This document shows, piece after piece, positions 1-7,571 of a stretch of 64,000 bases of DNA (its first letter is position 1; each line of letters starts with the position of its first letter). This DNA comes from Chitinophaga eiseniae (lineage in GTDB: Bacteria; Bacteroidota; Bacteroidia; Chitinophagales; Chitinophagaceae): the NCBI RefSeq assembly GCF_900167135.1, contig NZ_FUWZ01000002.1:1762651-1826650 (forward strand), given 5' to 3'. The notes beneath the pieces are model-generated. The model was not told the origin of the DNA and did no database searches. It saw only the letters and a program-made list of their open reading frames with translations. Made by a program: the position numbers and the translations under genes.

Positions 1-271
1 TGGGCGTGGCGTTCATGGCATAGATATCGGAAAGGTTTACCACGACCGATTTGTAGCCGAGGTGTTTCAGCGGGGTGTACATCAGGTCGAAGTGGATGCC
101 TTCTACCAGCATATCCGTACTGATCACGGTTTGTTTGCCGAAGTGGTCGATGACGGCGGCATCGTCGCCTACTCCGAGGACGGTGCTGGCGTTTTGTATT
201 TCAATATTTCTGGTGAGGTAGTCGATCAGACCAAATTCGCCCAGGTCTTTTATTTCTGTTCTTTCTTCCAT
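1..271 (-). CDS. thiL: Thiamine-monophosphate kinase, N-terminal part (cut by window edge)
   Basis: Reading leftwards from an ATG at 271, the first 90 codons encode a protein starting MEERTEIKDLGEFGLIDYL, then VLGVGDDAAVID and STDMLVEGIHFD, and a segment containing VVVNLSDIYAMNA. These are the N-terminal signatures of ThiL (AIR synthase-like fold), including the acidic residues that bind Mg-ATP. ThiL phosphorylates thiamine monophosphate to thiamine pyrophosphate, the last step of the pathway, in the cytoplasm. The gene starts 12 bases after the stop codon of the inositol monophosphatase-like gene on the same strand, so the two are probably cotranscribed. The C-terminal two thirds lie outside the window. 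The family assignment is firm for the visible part. Confidence 0.9.
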   Translation of the reverse strand, partial: MEERTEIKDLGEFGLIDYLTRNIEIQNASTVLGVGDDAAVIDHFGKQTVISTDMLVEGIHFDLMYTPLKHLGYKSVVVNLSDIYAMNATP

Positions 272-283
272 GTTGTCCAATAC

Positions 284-1054
284 TTATTTACCGTTAATGA
301 GGTTCCTCAGTTCACTATGGATATGGCCGTTGGTAGCCAGGATATCTTTTTGATACGGGGAAAATTTGTCGCCGGAGAATTGGGTCACTTTGCCGCCCGC
401 TTCTTCTACCATCAGGTATCCGGCAGCACTGTCCCAGGCCTGGAGGTGATGTTCCCAGAAGCCGTCGAACCGGCCGCAGGCTACCCAGCAGAGGTCTATG
501 GCCGCCGAGCCGAGGCGGCGTACGGGAATGCCCTGTTTGATGACGCTGGTCAGCACCTGTAACGGGTTTTGATCACTCTCTTCCCATTTATAAGGGAAGC
601 CGGTCACCAGGCAGGAAGTGGCCACGTTCGCCTTGGCAGACACATGAATGGGTTTGTCGTTCAGGGTGGCGCCTTTACCTTTTTCGGCAACGAACAGTTC
701 GTTCATAAAAGGGTTGTATACCGCGCCCAGTACCATTTCTCCTTCTTTTTCCACGCCTATTGAGACACAGCAGATAGGGATGCCATTGGCAAAATTAACC
801 GTGCCGTCTATAGGGTCGATGATCCATTTATAAGCAGAGTCCGTTTTAATGGCGCCCACTTCCTCGCTGAGAATGAAATGGTCGGGGTAGGTGTTGCGGA
901 TTACCTCGATAATTACCGCTTCAGATTTTTTATCCGCTTCCGTTACCAGATCATTGACAGTGCTTTTGCTGCTCACTTCAAAAGCGCCGTTAAAATATTG
1001 TTGGAGTATTTTTCCGCCGGCTTCAGTAGCTTTGAGTAAAGTAGATTTTAGCAT
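284..1054 (-). CDS. Inositol monophosphatase family protein (SuhB/CysQ-like)
   Basis: A 256-residue cytoplasmic phosphatase of the FIG superfamily. The metal-binding set is complete: VTEADKKSE near residues 38-46, SEE at 63-65, DPIDGT at 80-85 and WDSAAG at 207-212. The usual family length is about 260 residues. Likely substrates are inositol-1-phosphate or a related sugar phosphate or nucleotide phosphate; sequence alone does not separate SuhB from CysQ-type activity. I chose the ATG at 1054 (MLKSTLL) over the in-frame ATG at 1081. A TACCTTTG -7 box lies only a few bases upstream of 1054, which would make the longer version untranscribed or leaderless. It probably forms an operon with thiL. 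Confidence 0.88.
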   Translation of the reverse strand: MLKSTLLKATEAGGKILQQYFNGAFEVSSKSTVNDLVTEADKKSEAVIIEVIRNTYPDHFILSEEVGAIKTDSAYKWIIDPIDGTVNFANGIPICCVSIGVEKEGEMVLGAVYNPFMNELFVAEKGKGATLNDKPIHVSAKANVATSCLVTGFPYKWEESDQNPLQVLTSVIKQGIPVRRLGSAAIDLCWVACGRFDGFWEHHLQAWDSAAGYLMVEEAGGKVTQFSGDKFSPYQKDILATNGHIHSELRNLINGK

Positions 1055-1058
1055 GCCG

Positions 1059-1066
1059 CAAAGGTA
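1059..1066 (-). promoter_or_regulatory. Bacteroidota -7 promoter box for the IMPase-thiL operon
   Basis: On the minus strand the bases read TACCTTTG, a perfect match to the Bacteroidota -7 consensus TAnnTTTG, ending 4 bases before the chosen ATG. No TTG is found at the best -33 spacing, so only the -7 half is convincing. If it is used, the transcript starts at or just inside the start codon. Confidence 0.5.
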
Positions 1067-1220
1067 AAAACGAATTATCAATTGCCGGTTGCCAATTTTA
1101 TCATTTTATTAGTAAAAAATACATGTGTTAATAGTTAACTTGCAATCTATAACTGGTAATTCGCGTTTATATTCATTATTCAACTTATTTTTGCAGTTCA
1201 ATTAAAGAGAGGGAAAGTTA

Positions 1221-2765
1221 ATGGCCATCATAGGTAATCTGATTTCCAGGTCACTACGTATCAGGAAGAAGTTCACGTTTAAGTTAGGTACACCTCGCCA
1301 ATACCAGCTGCAGGTGCTGCACCGTCTGCTGGAGAAGGCCAAGGATACTGAGTTTGGCCGGCACTACGATTTCCAGGACATTTTGGACAGTCCGAATTTT
1401 ATCGGTCAGTACCGGGAGAAAATACCTGTGCACAACTACAGTAAGATGCACAAGGAGTGGTGGTATCGTTGCCTGGAAGGGGAAGCCAATGTCAGCTGGC
1501 CGGAGAAGATCAAGTACTTTGCGCTGAGCTCCGGTACATCCGAATCGGCGAGCAAGCATATTCCCGTTACCAAAGCCATGCTGCGGACAGTGAAAAAGGT
1601 GGGGGTGAAGCAGTTGTACTCGATGGTTAACTTCAATGTTCCGCCCAAATCGTTTACGAAAGGGATCCTGATGCTGGGAGGCACCACCTCCCTGTTTGAG
1701 AAAGGTGACTATTACGAAGGGGACATGAGCGGCATCCAGGCCAAGAACATCCCCCGTTGGTTCCGCCGTTTTTATAAGCCCGGAGGCAGCATTTCCCGCA
1801 AACCCAACTGGGAGCAGCGTATCAAGCTGATTGTCCGCAAGGCGCCCAGCTGGGACGTAGGAACCGTATGTGGCGTGCCCGCCTGGGTACAGATCGTATT
1901 TGAGGAGATCATCAAATACCATGGTGTAAAAAATATTCACGAAATATGGCCTAACCTGGCTATCTATATCCACGGTGGGGTATCTTTTGAGCCTTACCGC
2001 GAAAGCTTCCAGAAGTTACTGGGTAAGCCGATCAATTTCATCGAAACCTACATGGCCTCTGAAGGCTCTTTCGGTTTCCAGGCACGCCCCGGTGTAAGAG
2101 GCATCAAACTCGTGCTCAATGCCGGTATCTTCTACGAATTCATTCCTTTCAACGAAGAAAACTTCGACGCAGACGGAGAAGTAAAGCCTAACCCAAAATC
2201 TTACATGATCAACGAGGTGGTGGAAGATGTGGAGTATGCAGTGATGCTGTCCACCTGTGCGGGCGCATGGCGTTACCTGATCGGCGACGTGGTGAAGTTC
2301 TCTTCCGTGAAAGAACATGAAATCGTGATCGTGGGCCGTACCAAACAGTTCCTCAGCCTCGCCGGTGAGCACATGAGCATTGACAATATGAACAAGGCTA
2401 TCGATACGGTACAGAAAAAGATGAGCATCACCATCCGTGAGTTTACCGTAGCAGGTTTCCCTTATGAGAACCTGTTCGCCCACCGCTGGTATATCGGTAC
2501 AGACCAACCAGTGGCCGATGTGGCCAGGATCCGGGAAATCATTGACCAGACGCTGGCCGAAGTGAACGATGACTATGCGGTGGAAAGAACTTCCGCGCTG
2601 AAAGACGTGTTTGTAGAGGTGCTGCCTAATGAAGTGTTTATCGATTACCTGCGTTGCAAAGGCAAGGAAGGCGCGATGAATAAATTCCCGCGGGTCATGA
2701 AAGGAGAAAAACTGAAAGACTGGGAGAAATTCCTGACCGGTAAAACAGTGAAGCATCAGGCATAA
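1221..2765 (+). CDS. GH3 auxin-promoter family protein (acyl-adenylating enzyme)
   Basis: A 514-residue soluble protein of the GH3 family, a branch of the ANL adenylating enzymes. Members activate a carboxylic acid with ATP and may transfer it to an amine or thiol; bacterial substrates are unknown. All three adenylation motifs are visible: SSGTSE at residues 103-108, YMASEGSFG near 277-285 and YLIGDVVKF near 352-360, followed by VGRTKQFLSLAGEHM in the hinge to the C-terminal lid. The length is normal for the family. A TATTTTTG box at 1186-1193 could be its -7 element. The LysE gene follows after 23 bases on the same strand, which suggests one transcript and perhaps export of a small-molecule product. 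The fold is certain, the substrate is not. Confidence 0.87.
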   Translation: MAIIGNLISRSLRIRKKFTFKLGTPRQYQLQVLHRLLEKAKDTEFGRHYDFQDILDSPNFIGQYREKIPVHNYSKMHKEWWYRCLEGEANVSWPEKIKYFALSSGTSESASKHIPVTKAMLRTVKKVGVKQLYSMVNFNVPPKSFTKGILMLGGTTSLFEKGDYYEGDMSGIQAKNIPRWFRRFYKPGGSISRKPNWEQRIKLIVRKAPSWDVGTVCGVPAWVQIVFEEIIKYHGVKNIHEIWPNLAIYIHGGVSFEPYRESFQKLLGKPINFIETYMASEGSFGFQARPGVRGIKLVLNAGIFYEFIPFNEENFDADGEVKPNPKSYMINEVVEDVEYAVMLSTCAGAWRYLIGDVVKFSSVKEHEIVIVGRTKQFLSLAGEHMSIDNMNKAIDTVQKKMSITIREFTVAGFPYENLFAHRWYIGTDQPVADVARIREIIDQTLAEVNDDYAVERTSALKDVFVEVLPNEVFIDYLRCKGKEGAMNKFPRVMKGEKLKDWEKFLTGKTVKHQA

Positions 2766-2788
2766 CCCGTGACCCCGAATATAAACAC

Positions 2789-3427
2789 ATGATAACATCA
2801 ATTGTAGCTGGATTAGGACTGGGATTATTTCTGTCGTTATCGGTGGGGCCTGTAATTTTCGCCATCATCAAGTACAGTATCAATAATGGCTTCAAGGCGG
2901 GTATCAGCTTTGCGCTGGGCGTGTCTATGAGCGATATCTTCTTTGTGCTGACCGGTAACCTGGCCACCTCTTTTATCACCGGACTGGAAGAATACAAGCG
3001 CTCTATCGGTGTGGTAGGCGGGTTCCTCCTGATAGGCATGGGCGTCTACGGGCTGTTCTTCAAAAAAGTGAAAATCAGCACCGGAGATGAAAAGCCGGAA
3101 ATGTTCCGCACGCATGACTACCTGAAGATATGGCTGGCCGGCTTCCTCATGAATACGCTGAACCCCGGGGTTATTATTTTCTGGCTGGGCGTATGCGTGG
3201 CCAACGCCGCTACCTCTGTGGGGCACCGCTTTGTGATGTATGCGGTATGTCTCACCCTGGTGCTCTCCGCGGATATCCTCAAGGTATTTATCTCCGACAA
3301 GATCCGCCATAAACTCACCCTCACCAACGTTGAATGGCTTAACCGCGTGGCGGGCGTAAGTATGATCATCTTCGGCGTGGTGCTGCTGTACAAGGTGATG
3401 TTTGAGCTGGGATCGCTCGCCCATTAA
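2789..3427 (+). CDS. LysE family translocator (amino acid or metabolite exporter)
   Basis: A 212-residue inner membrane protein with six predicted helices (about 2-24, 36-58, 70-90, 113-135, 147-165 and 186-206). The LysE/RhtB signatures are present: LSLSVGPVIFAI near residues 16-27 and NTLNPGVIIFW near 122-132, both with the conserved Pro in a membrane segment. The family exports basic amino acids, homoserine, threonine and related compounds by proton antiport. It sits 23 bases after the GH3-type gene, so it may export that enzyme's product or precursor; this is inference from position. A strong bidirectional terminator follows. A degenerate repeat begins directly after its stop codon (3428 onward), shared with the end of icmF. 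Confidence 0.85.
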   Translation: MITSIVAGLGLGLFLSLSVGPVIFAIIKYSINNGFKAGISFALGVSMSDIFFVLTGNLATSFITGLEEYKRSIGVVGGFLLIGMGVYGLFFKKVKISTGDEKPEMFRTHDYLKIWLAGFLMNTLNPGVIIFWLGVCVANAATSVGHRFVMYAVCLTLVLSADILKVFISDKIRHKLTLTNVEWLNRVAGVSMIIFGVVLLYKVMFELGSLAH

Positions 3428-3530
3428 CTGTGATGGCCATGATTATTGCTGATTTCCCGGAGACAGAAGCGGAGAACGAAACGGGGGAGTACAGTAAAAA
3501 AGAATAATACAATGAGATTCAGGGAGATCA
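3428..3530 (+). repeat. Degenerate repeat directly after the LysE stop codon (copy 1)
   Basis: The bases after the TAA read CTGTGATGGCCATGATTATT and continue TGCTGATT. The bases directly after the icmF stop at 44801 match this over about 28 positions with only three differences. Both copies continue into a purine-rich AAAAAGA tract followed by CAATGA or CAATCATTGATT. A 24-codon reading frame exists here but is not shared in length with the other copy, so I read this as a non-coding repeat. Confidence 0.5.
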
Positions 3531-3550
3531 TCAACGTCTTGTCCTGATCA

Positions 3551-3600
3551 ATAAAAAGCAGACCGCCCTTTGACATTATCAAAGGGCGGTCTGCTTTTAT
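3551..3600. terminator. Bidirectional terminator between the LysE gene and korB
   Basis: A 19-21 base-pair inverted repeat (arms 3551-3571 and 3581-3600, loop GACATTATC) rich in GC at its core (GACCGCCC/GGGCGGTC), flanked by A-tract on the left and T-tract on the right. It lies between convergent genes and can end transcripts from both. Confidence 0.88.
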
Positions 3601-3627
3601 AAAAATATTGGTGGTAATGTATGACCA

Positions 3628-4665
3628 TCAGGGGTTTATGGTCCAGGTTTCATTGCCGGCCAGCAACTTATCCAGGTCGCCGGGGCCTTTCCTGGAAAGG
3701 GCGTCTTCGAGCTGAGCGGCCATCACTGCTTCGTAGGTAGGACGTTCTGTTTGATAGAACACACCGAAAGGACGCGGCATGTGTCCTTCGATACGCGGAT
3801 CGTCGAACAGGCGGGTCAGCAGCTGCGCTTTATAGAAGTCGCTTTCATCATGTATCCAGAGGTCGGCGGCGGAGTATTCGCTGCCCAGTTCCACTACTAC
3901 GGGTTTGATACCATCGAGACGGAGGCCTTTATTTTTCTGTGCGCCGAAGATCAGCGGCTGTCCTTGTTCTACGAACAGGGTCTCTTCTGCTTTGCTGGAT
4001 TTTTCAGTGAATATTTCGAATGCGCCATCGTTAAAGATGTTACAGTTCTGATAAATTTCCAGGAAAGAGGCGCCTTTGTGGGCGTGGCTGCGTTTCAGCA
4101 GTTCCTGCAGGTGTTTCGGGTCGCGGTCCATGCTGCGGGCAATGAAGGTGGCGTCAGCGCCCAGTGCCAGTGCCAGCGGGTTGAACGGGTGGTCGATACT
4201 GCCGAAGGGCGTGGATTTGGTCACTTTGTTCTCTTCGGAAGTAGGAGAGTATTGCCCTTTGGTCAGACCATAGATCTGGTTATTGAACAACATTACATTC
4301 ACGTCGAAATTACGGCGCAGCAAATGGATGGTGTGGTTACCGCCAATAGAGAGGCCGTCGCCGTCGCCGGTAACGATCCACACGCTCAGTTCGGGGCGGG
4401 TTGCCTTCAGGCCGGAAGCGATGGCGGTAGCACGACCGTGGATCGAGTGCATACCGTAAGTATTCATGTAATAAGGAAAACGCGAAGAGCAGCCGATACC
4501 GGAAACGATCACAATATTTTCGCGGGGAATGCCCAGCGAAGGCATAATGGTTTGTACCTGTTTAAGTATAGAGTAGTCGCCGCAGCCAGGGCACCAGCGC
4601 ACTTCCTGGTCCGTTGCAAAATCTTTGGCTGTTAAGGCCTGCGGAGCTATAGTTGCTGTTGACAT
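3628..4665 (-). CDS. korB: 2-oxoacid:ferredoxin oxidoreductase, beta subunit (KorB-type)
   Basis: A 345-residue cytoplasmic protein of the thiamine-diphosphate-binding beta subunit family. It shows WCPGCGDY at residues 24-31, GIGCSSRFPYYMNTYG near 56-71, and the TPP/Mg motif GDGDGLSIGGNH at 100-111 with NNQIYGLTKGQ at 128-138. The complex oxidises 2-oxoglutarate (or another 2-oxoacid) to acyl-CoA with reduction of ferredoxin. The alpha subunit (KorA) carrying the gamma and pyrimidine domains is normally adjacent but is not in this window: upstream on the same strand is only an AhpD-like gene, then a divergent gene. The partner must be encoded elsewhere. The two minus-strand genes are 48 bases apart and probably form one operon. 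Confidence 0.9.
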   Translation of the reverse strand: MSTATIAPQALTAKDFATDQEVRWCPGCGDYSILKQVQTIMPSLGIPRENIVIVSGIGCSSRFPYYMNTYGMHSIHGRATAIASGLKATRPELSVWIVTGDGDGLSIGGNHTIHLLRRNFDVNVMLFNNQIYGLTKGQYSPTSEENKVTKSTPFGSIDHPFNPLALALGADATFIARSMDRDPKHLQELLKRSHAHKGASFLEIYQNCNIFNDGAFEIFTEKSSKAEETLFVEQGQPLIFGAQKNKGLRLDGIKPVVVELGSEYSAADLWIHDESDFYKAQLLTRLFDDPRIEGHMPRPFGVFYQTERPTYEAVMAAQLEDALSRKGPGDLDKLLAGNETWTINP

Positions 4666-4713
4666 TTGTATGAGTTAAGTATATATGAGTATGTTTATAT
4701 GTAGTCTGTAAAG

Positions 4714-5058
4714 TTACTGATTATTCAGCTCTTCCCAATATTCAGCTGCCCTGCGGGTGTGCGGAATAACGATCGTACCACCTACAATGTTGGCCACAGC
4801 AAAGATCTCGTACATTTCTTCTGTATTGATGCCCTGCTCGTGACATTTGCCGAGATGGTATTTGATGCAGTCGTCGCAGCGAAGCACCATCGACGCCACC
4901 AGGCCCAGCATTTCTTTCGTCTTTGTACTCAGCGCTCCCTCGGCATAGGTATTGGTATCGAGGTTGAACAGCCTGTTAATCACTTTGTTCTGCTTTCCCA
5001 GAATCACTTCGTTCATCTTACCGCGGTAGTCATTGAACTCCTGTATCGTATTTGACAT
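4714..5058 (-). CDS. Carboxymuconolactone decarboxylase family protein (AhpD-like)
   Basis: A 114-residue small helical protein with the AhpD active-site pattern CDDC at residues 61-64 followed by H68, and a second Cys at 72. This CxxC...H layout is that of alkylhydroperoxidase-like members that use the cysteine pair in disulfide exchange, rather than of true gamma-carboxymuconolactone decarboxylases. It is first in a two-gene unit with korB, 48 bases ahead of it, suggesting protection of, or electron delivery to, an oxygen-sensitive enzyme; that role is inference. A TATATTTG box (complement of 5121-5128) about 60 bases upstream is a plausible -7 element for the operon. Confidence 0.85.
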   Translation of the reverse strand: MSNTIQEFNDYRGKMNEVILGKQNKVINRLFNLDTNTYAEGALSTKTKEMLGLVASMVLRCDDCIKYHLGKCHEQGINTEEMYEIFAVANIVGGTIVIPHTRRAAEYWEELNNQ

Positions 5059-5304
5059 ATAAATCCTCTTTATAAAAGTTAACGGATGGTTTCACAGGGA
5101 TAAAGCTATGAAAGTGTTTACAAATATACATTAATCTACTGGTGAAGTGGACTATTCGGCCTATAACCTGTGATTATGGACAATAACAAAAAGTTATGTT
5201 GATAATTTCTTCATCAAAAAGGTCTATTGATATGGTAGACTATTTGTATATTGTCTGATATACCAACTTTTCTTTTTGTCAACCAACAGATCTGAACCTC
5301 TATT

Positions 5305-7518
5305 ATGAAAAAAACGCTTTTTTACCGCCTGCTGGCCGTCTGCGTATGTGCCAGCGGTACTGTGCTGGCGCAGGACAAAAAAATGCTGGGCTACACCGAC
5401 AGCGAAGCGGCCCGGCAGCAGCAACTGGAAGCCCGTTTTGACCAGCATCTCAGCAGTACTCATATCGGGGAAGCTATTAAAGCCCTTTCCGCAAAACCGC
5501 ATCATATTGGCTCTGCCCAGGGGAAAGCGGTGGCGGAAGACATCCTGCAACGTTTTAAAAGCTATGGCTGGGACGCTGAAATCGTCACCTACCAGGTATT
5601 GTTTCCCACGCCCAAAGAACGCCTGCTGGAAATGACCGGCCCCACCAGCTATAAAGCTGTATTAAAAGAACCGGCACTTAGGGAAGATGCCACCTCCGAC
5701 CAGGAAGGACAGTTGCCGACGTACAACTGCTGGAGCGCCGATGGTGACGTCACCGCTCCGCTGGTATTTGTGAACTACGGTCTCCCGGAAGATTATGAAT
5801 ACCTGGAACGTGCCGGCGTAGATGTAAAAGGAAAAATCGTCATCGCCAAATACGGCCGCTCCTGGCGTGGCACCAAGCCCAAAGTGGCACAGGAACACGG
5901 CGCTGTTGGCTGTATCATCTACTCCGATCCTAAAGATGACGGCTACTTTGCGGGAGACGTATACCCGCAGGGCGCTTTCAAAAACGAATATGGGGTACAG
6001 CGCGGCTCTATCATGGATATGGTGATCTATCCCGGTGACCCGCTCACGCCCAATGAGGGCTCTACCGCTACCGCTAAAAGGCTGGACCGCCTGCAGGCGC
6101 CTAACCTGCTGAAAATACCGGTGCTGCCTATCAGCTACCACGACGCCGCTCCGCTGCTGAAAGCACTGGATGGCCCCGTAGCACCTGATGCCTGGCGCGG
6201 CGCCCTGCCTTTTACCTATCATATCGGGCCGGGCAAAACCAAAGTACATCTCAAACTGGCGTTCGACTGGCAGATACGTCCCTGTCACAACGTAATCGCT
6301 AAAATGAAAGGCGCTGAAGAGCCCGATCAGTGGGTGGTACGCGGCAACCACCACGATGCCTGGGTGAATGGAGCTGCCGACCCCATCAGCGGGCTCGCAG
6401 CGCTACTGGAAGAAGCCAAAGCTATCGGAGCGCTGGTTAAAGAAGGGTTCAAACCCCGCCGCACACTGGTATACTGCGCCTGGGACGGCGAAGAACCTGG
6501 CCTGATGGGTTCTACCGAATGGGTAGAAGATCATGCGGCCGAACTGCAGGAAAAAGCAGTGGTGTACGTCAACTCCGACAGCAACGGCCGCGGTTTCCTC
6601 AATGCCAGCGGCTCCCATGCCCTCGAAACACTGATCAACCAGGTAGGCCGCGATATCATCGACCCGCAAACAAAAGTGAGCATACTGGCCCGCCGTCAGG
6701 CGGCCGACGTGCTGAGAGCGGCTACCGTCAAACAAAAGAAAGAAAAGCTGTCCCGCCAGGGCATTGCCATTAATGCCATGGGCTCCGGCTCCGACTACTC
6801 TTCCTTTCTCCAGCACCTCGGCGTTCCCTCGCTGGACCTGGGCTTTGGCGGAGAAGACGCCGGCGGCGAATATCATTCCATCTACGACTCCTACGATAAC
6901 TACATACGGTTCAAGGATCCTACTTTCAGCTACGGGGTAGTACTGTCACAAACTGCCGGTCATACAGTATTACGTATTGCCAACGCCGTTACATTGCCGT
7001 TCGATTTCCGCAAACTCTATGAAACGGCCAACGGCTACGTGAATGAGCTGACAGCATTGGCTGCCGACCTGCGCGAATCTACTGCCCTCGAAAATCAGTT
7101 GATCCGCGAAAATAAATACCAGCTGGCTACAGACACCGCCAAACACCTGCTGCCACCGGTTCCCCGCGCGATGGTGCCTTACATCGATTTCAGCCCGCTG
7201 CAAAATGCACTCGCTGCGCTGGATACCGTGACACAGGGATTTACGGGTAAACTGACTACCGGCAAACCGCAGCTCAATAAACAACTTTATCAGGCGGAAC
7301 AACAACTGCTCAGCAGCAAGGGGCTGCCTTCCCGGCCATGGTATAAACATACGTTGTATGCTCCCGGCTTCTACACCGGTTACGGCGTAAAGACCATTCC
7401 CGGGGTAAGGGAAGCGCTGGAACAGCGCCGCTGGAAAGAGGCCGGTGAGCAGATAGATGCTGCGGCAGCAGCCATCAACCGGCTCGCCAGATATCTGCAG
7501 ACGGTAACTACCCGCTAA
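5305..7518 (+). CDS. M28 family zinc peptidase, PSMA/glutamate carboxypeptidase II-like
   Basis: A 737-residue secreted metallopeptidase. Residues 1-22 are a signal peptide ending LAQ. A PA (protease-associated) domain spans about 130-290, the M28 catalytic domain about 320-560, and a transferrin-receptor-like dimerisation domain the C-terminal 150 residues. The di-zinc ligands are complete: H349, D359, E397, D425 and H524, with catalytic base E396. Their spacing almost exactly matches human PSMA (377, 387, 425, 453, 553 and 424). It therefore probably removes C-terminal or N-terminal residues from small peptides outside the cytoplasm. It stands alone, divergent from the korB unit, with its own terminator 3 bases downstream. 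Substrate preference is not predictable. Confidence 0.92.
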   Translation: MKKTLFYRLLAVCVCASGTVLAQDKKMLGYTDSEAARQQQLEARFDQHLSSTHIGEAIKALSAKPHHIGSAQGKAVAEDILQRFKSYGWDAEIVTYQVLFPTPKERLLEMTGPTSYKAVLKEPALREDATSDQEGQLPTYNCWSADGDVTAPLVFVNYGLPEDYEYLERAGVDVKGKIVIAKYGRSWRGTKPKVAQEHGAVGCIIYSDPKDDGYFAGDVYPQGAFKNEYGVQRGSIMDMVIYPGDPLTPNEGSTATAKRLDRLQAPNLLKIPVLPISYHDAAPLLKALDGPVAPDAWRGALPFTYHIGPGKTKVHLKLAFDWQIRPCHNVIAKMKGAEEPDQWVVRGNHHDAWVNGAADPISGLAALLEEAKAIGALVKEGFKPRRTLVYCAWDGEEPGLMGSTEWVEDHAAELQEKAVVYVNSDSNGRGFLNASGSHALETLINQVGRDIIDPQTKVSILARRQAADVLRAATVKQKKEKLSRQGIAINAMGSGSDYSSFLQHLGVPSLDLGFGGEDAGGEYHSIYDSYDNYIRFKDPTFSYGVVLSQTAGHTVLRIANAVTLPFDFRKLYETANGYVNELTALAADLRESTALENQLIRENKYQLATDTAKHLLPPVPRAMVPYIDFSPLQNALAALDTVTQGFTGKLTTGKPQLNKQLYQAEQQLLSSKGLPSRPWYKHTLYAPGFYTGYGVKTIPGVREALEQRRWKEAGEQIDAAAAAINRLARYLQTVTTR

Positions 7519-7520
7519 AA

Positions 7521-7556
7521 AATAAAAGGGCTGATCAGAGGATCAGCCCTTTTATT
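7521..7556. terminator. Bidirectional terminator between the M28 peptidase and the amidase gene
   Basis: A perfect 16 base-pair inverted repeat with the core GGGCTGATC/GATCAGCCC and loop AGAG, bordered by A-rich and T-rich ends, between two convergent genes. Confidence 0.9.
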
Positions 7557-7571
7557 TCAATAGATAAGACG

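Noticed and set aside
3428..3511. 24-codon peptide after the LysE gene
   Set aside because: The matching copy after icmF has a different, shorter frame, so the conserved feature is the DNA repeat, not a peptide.
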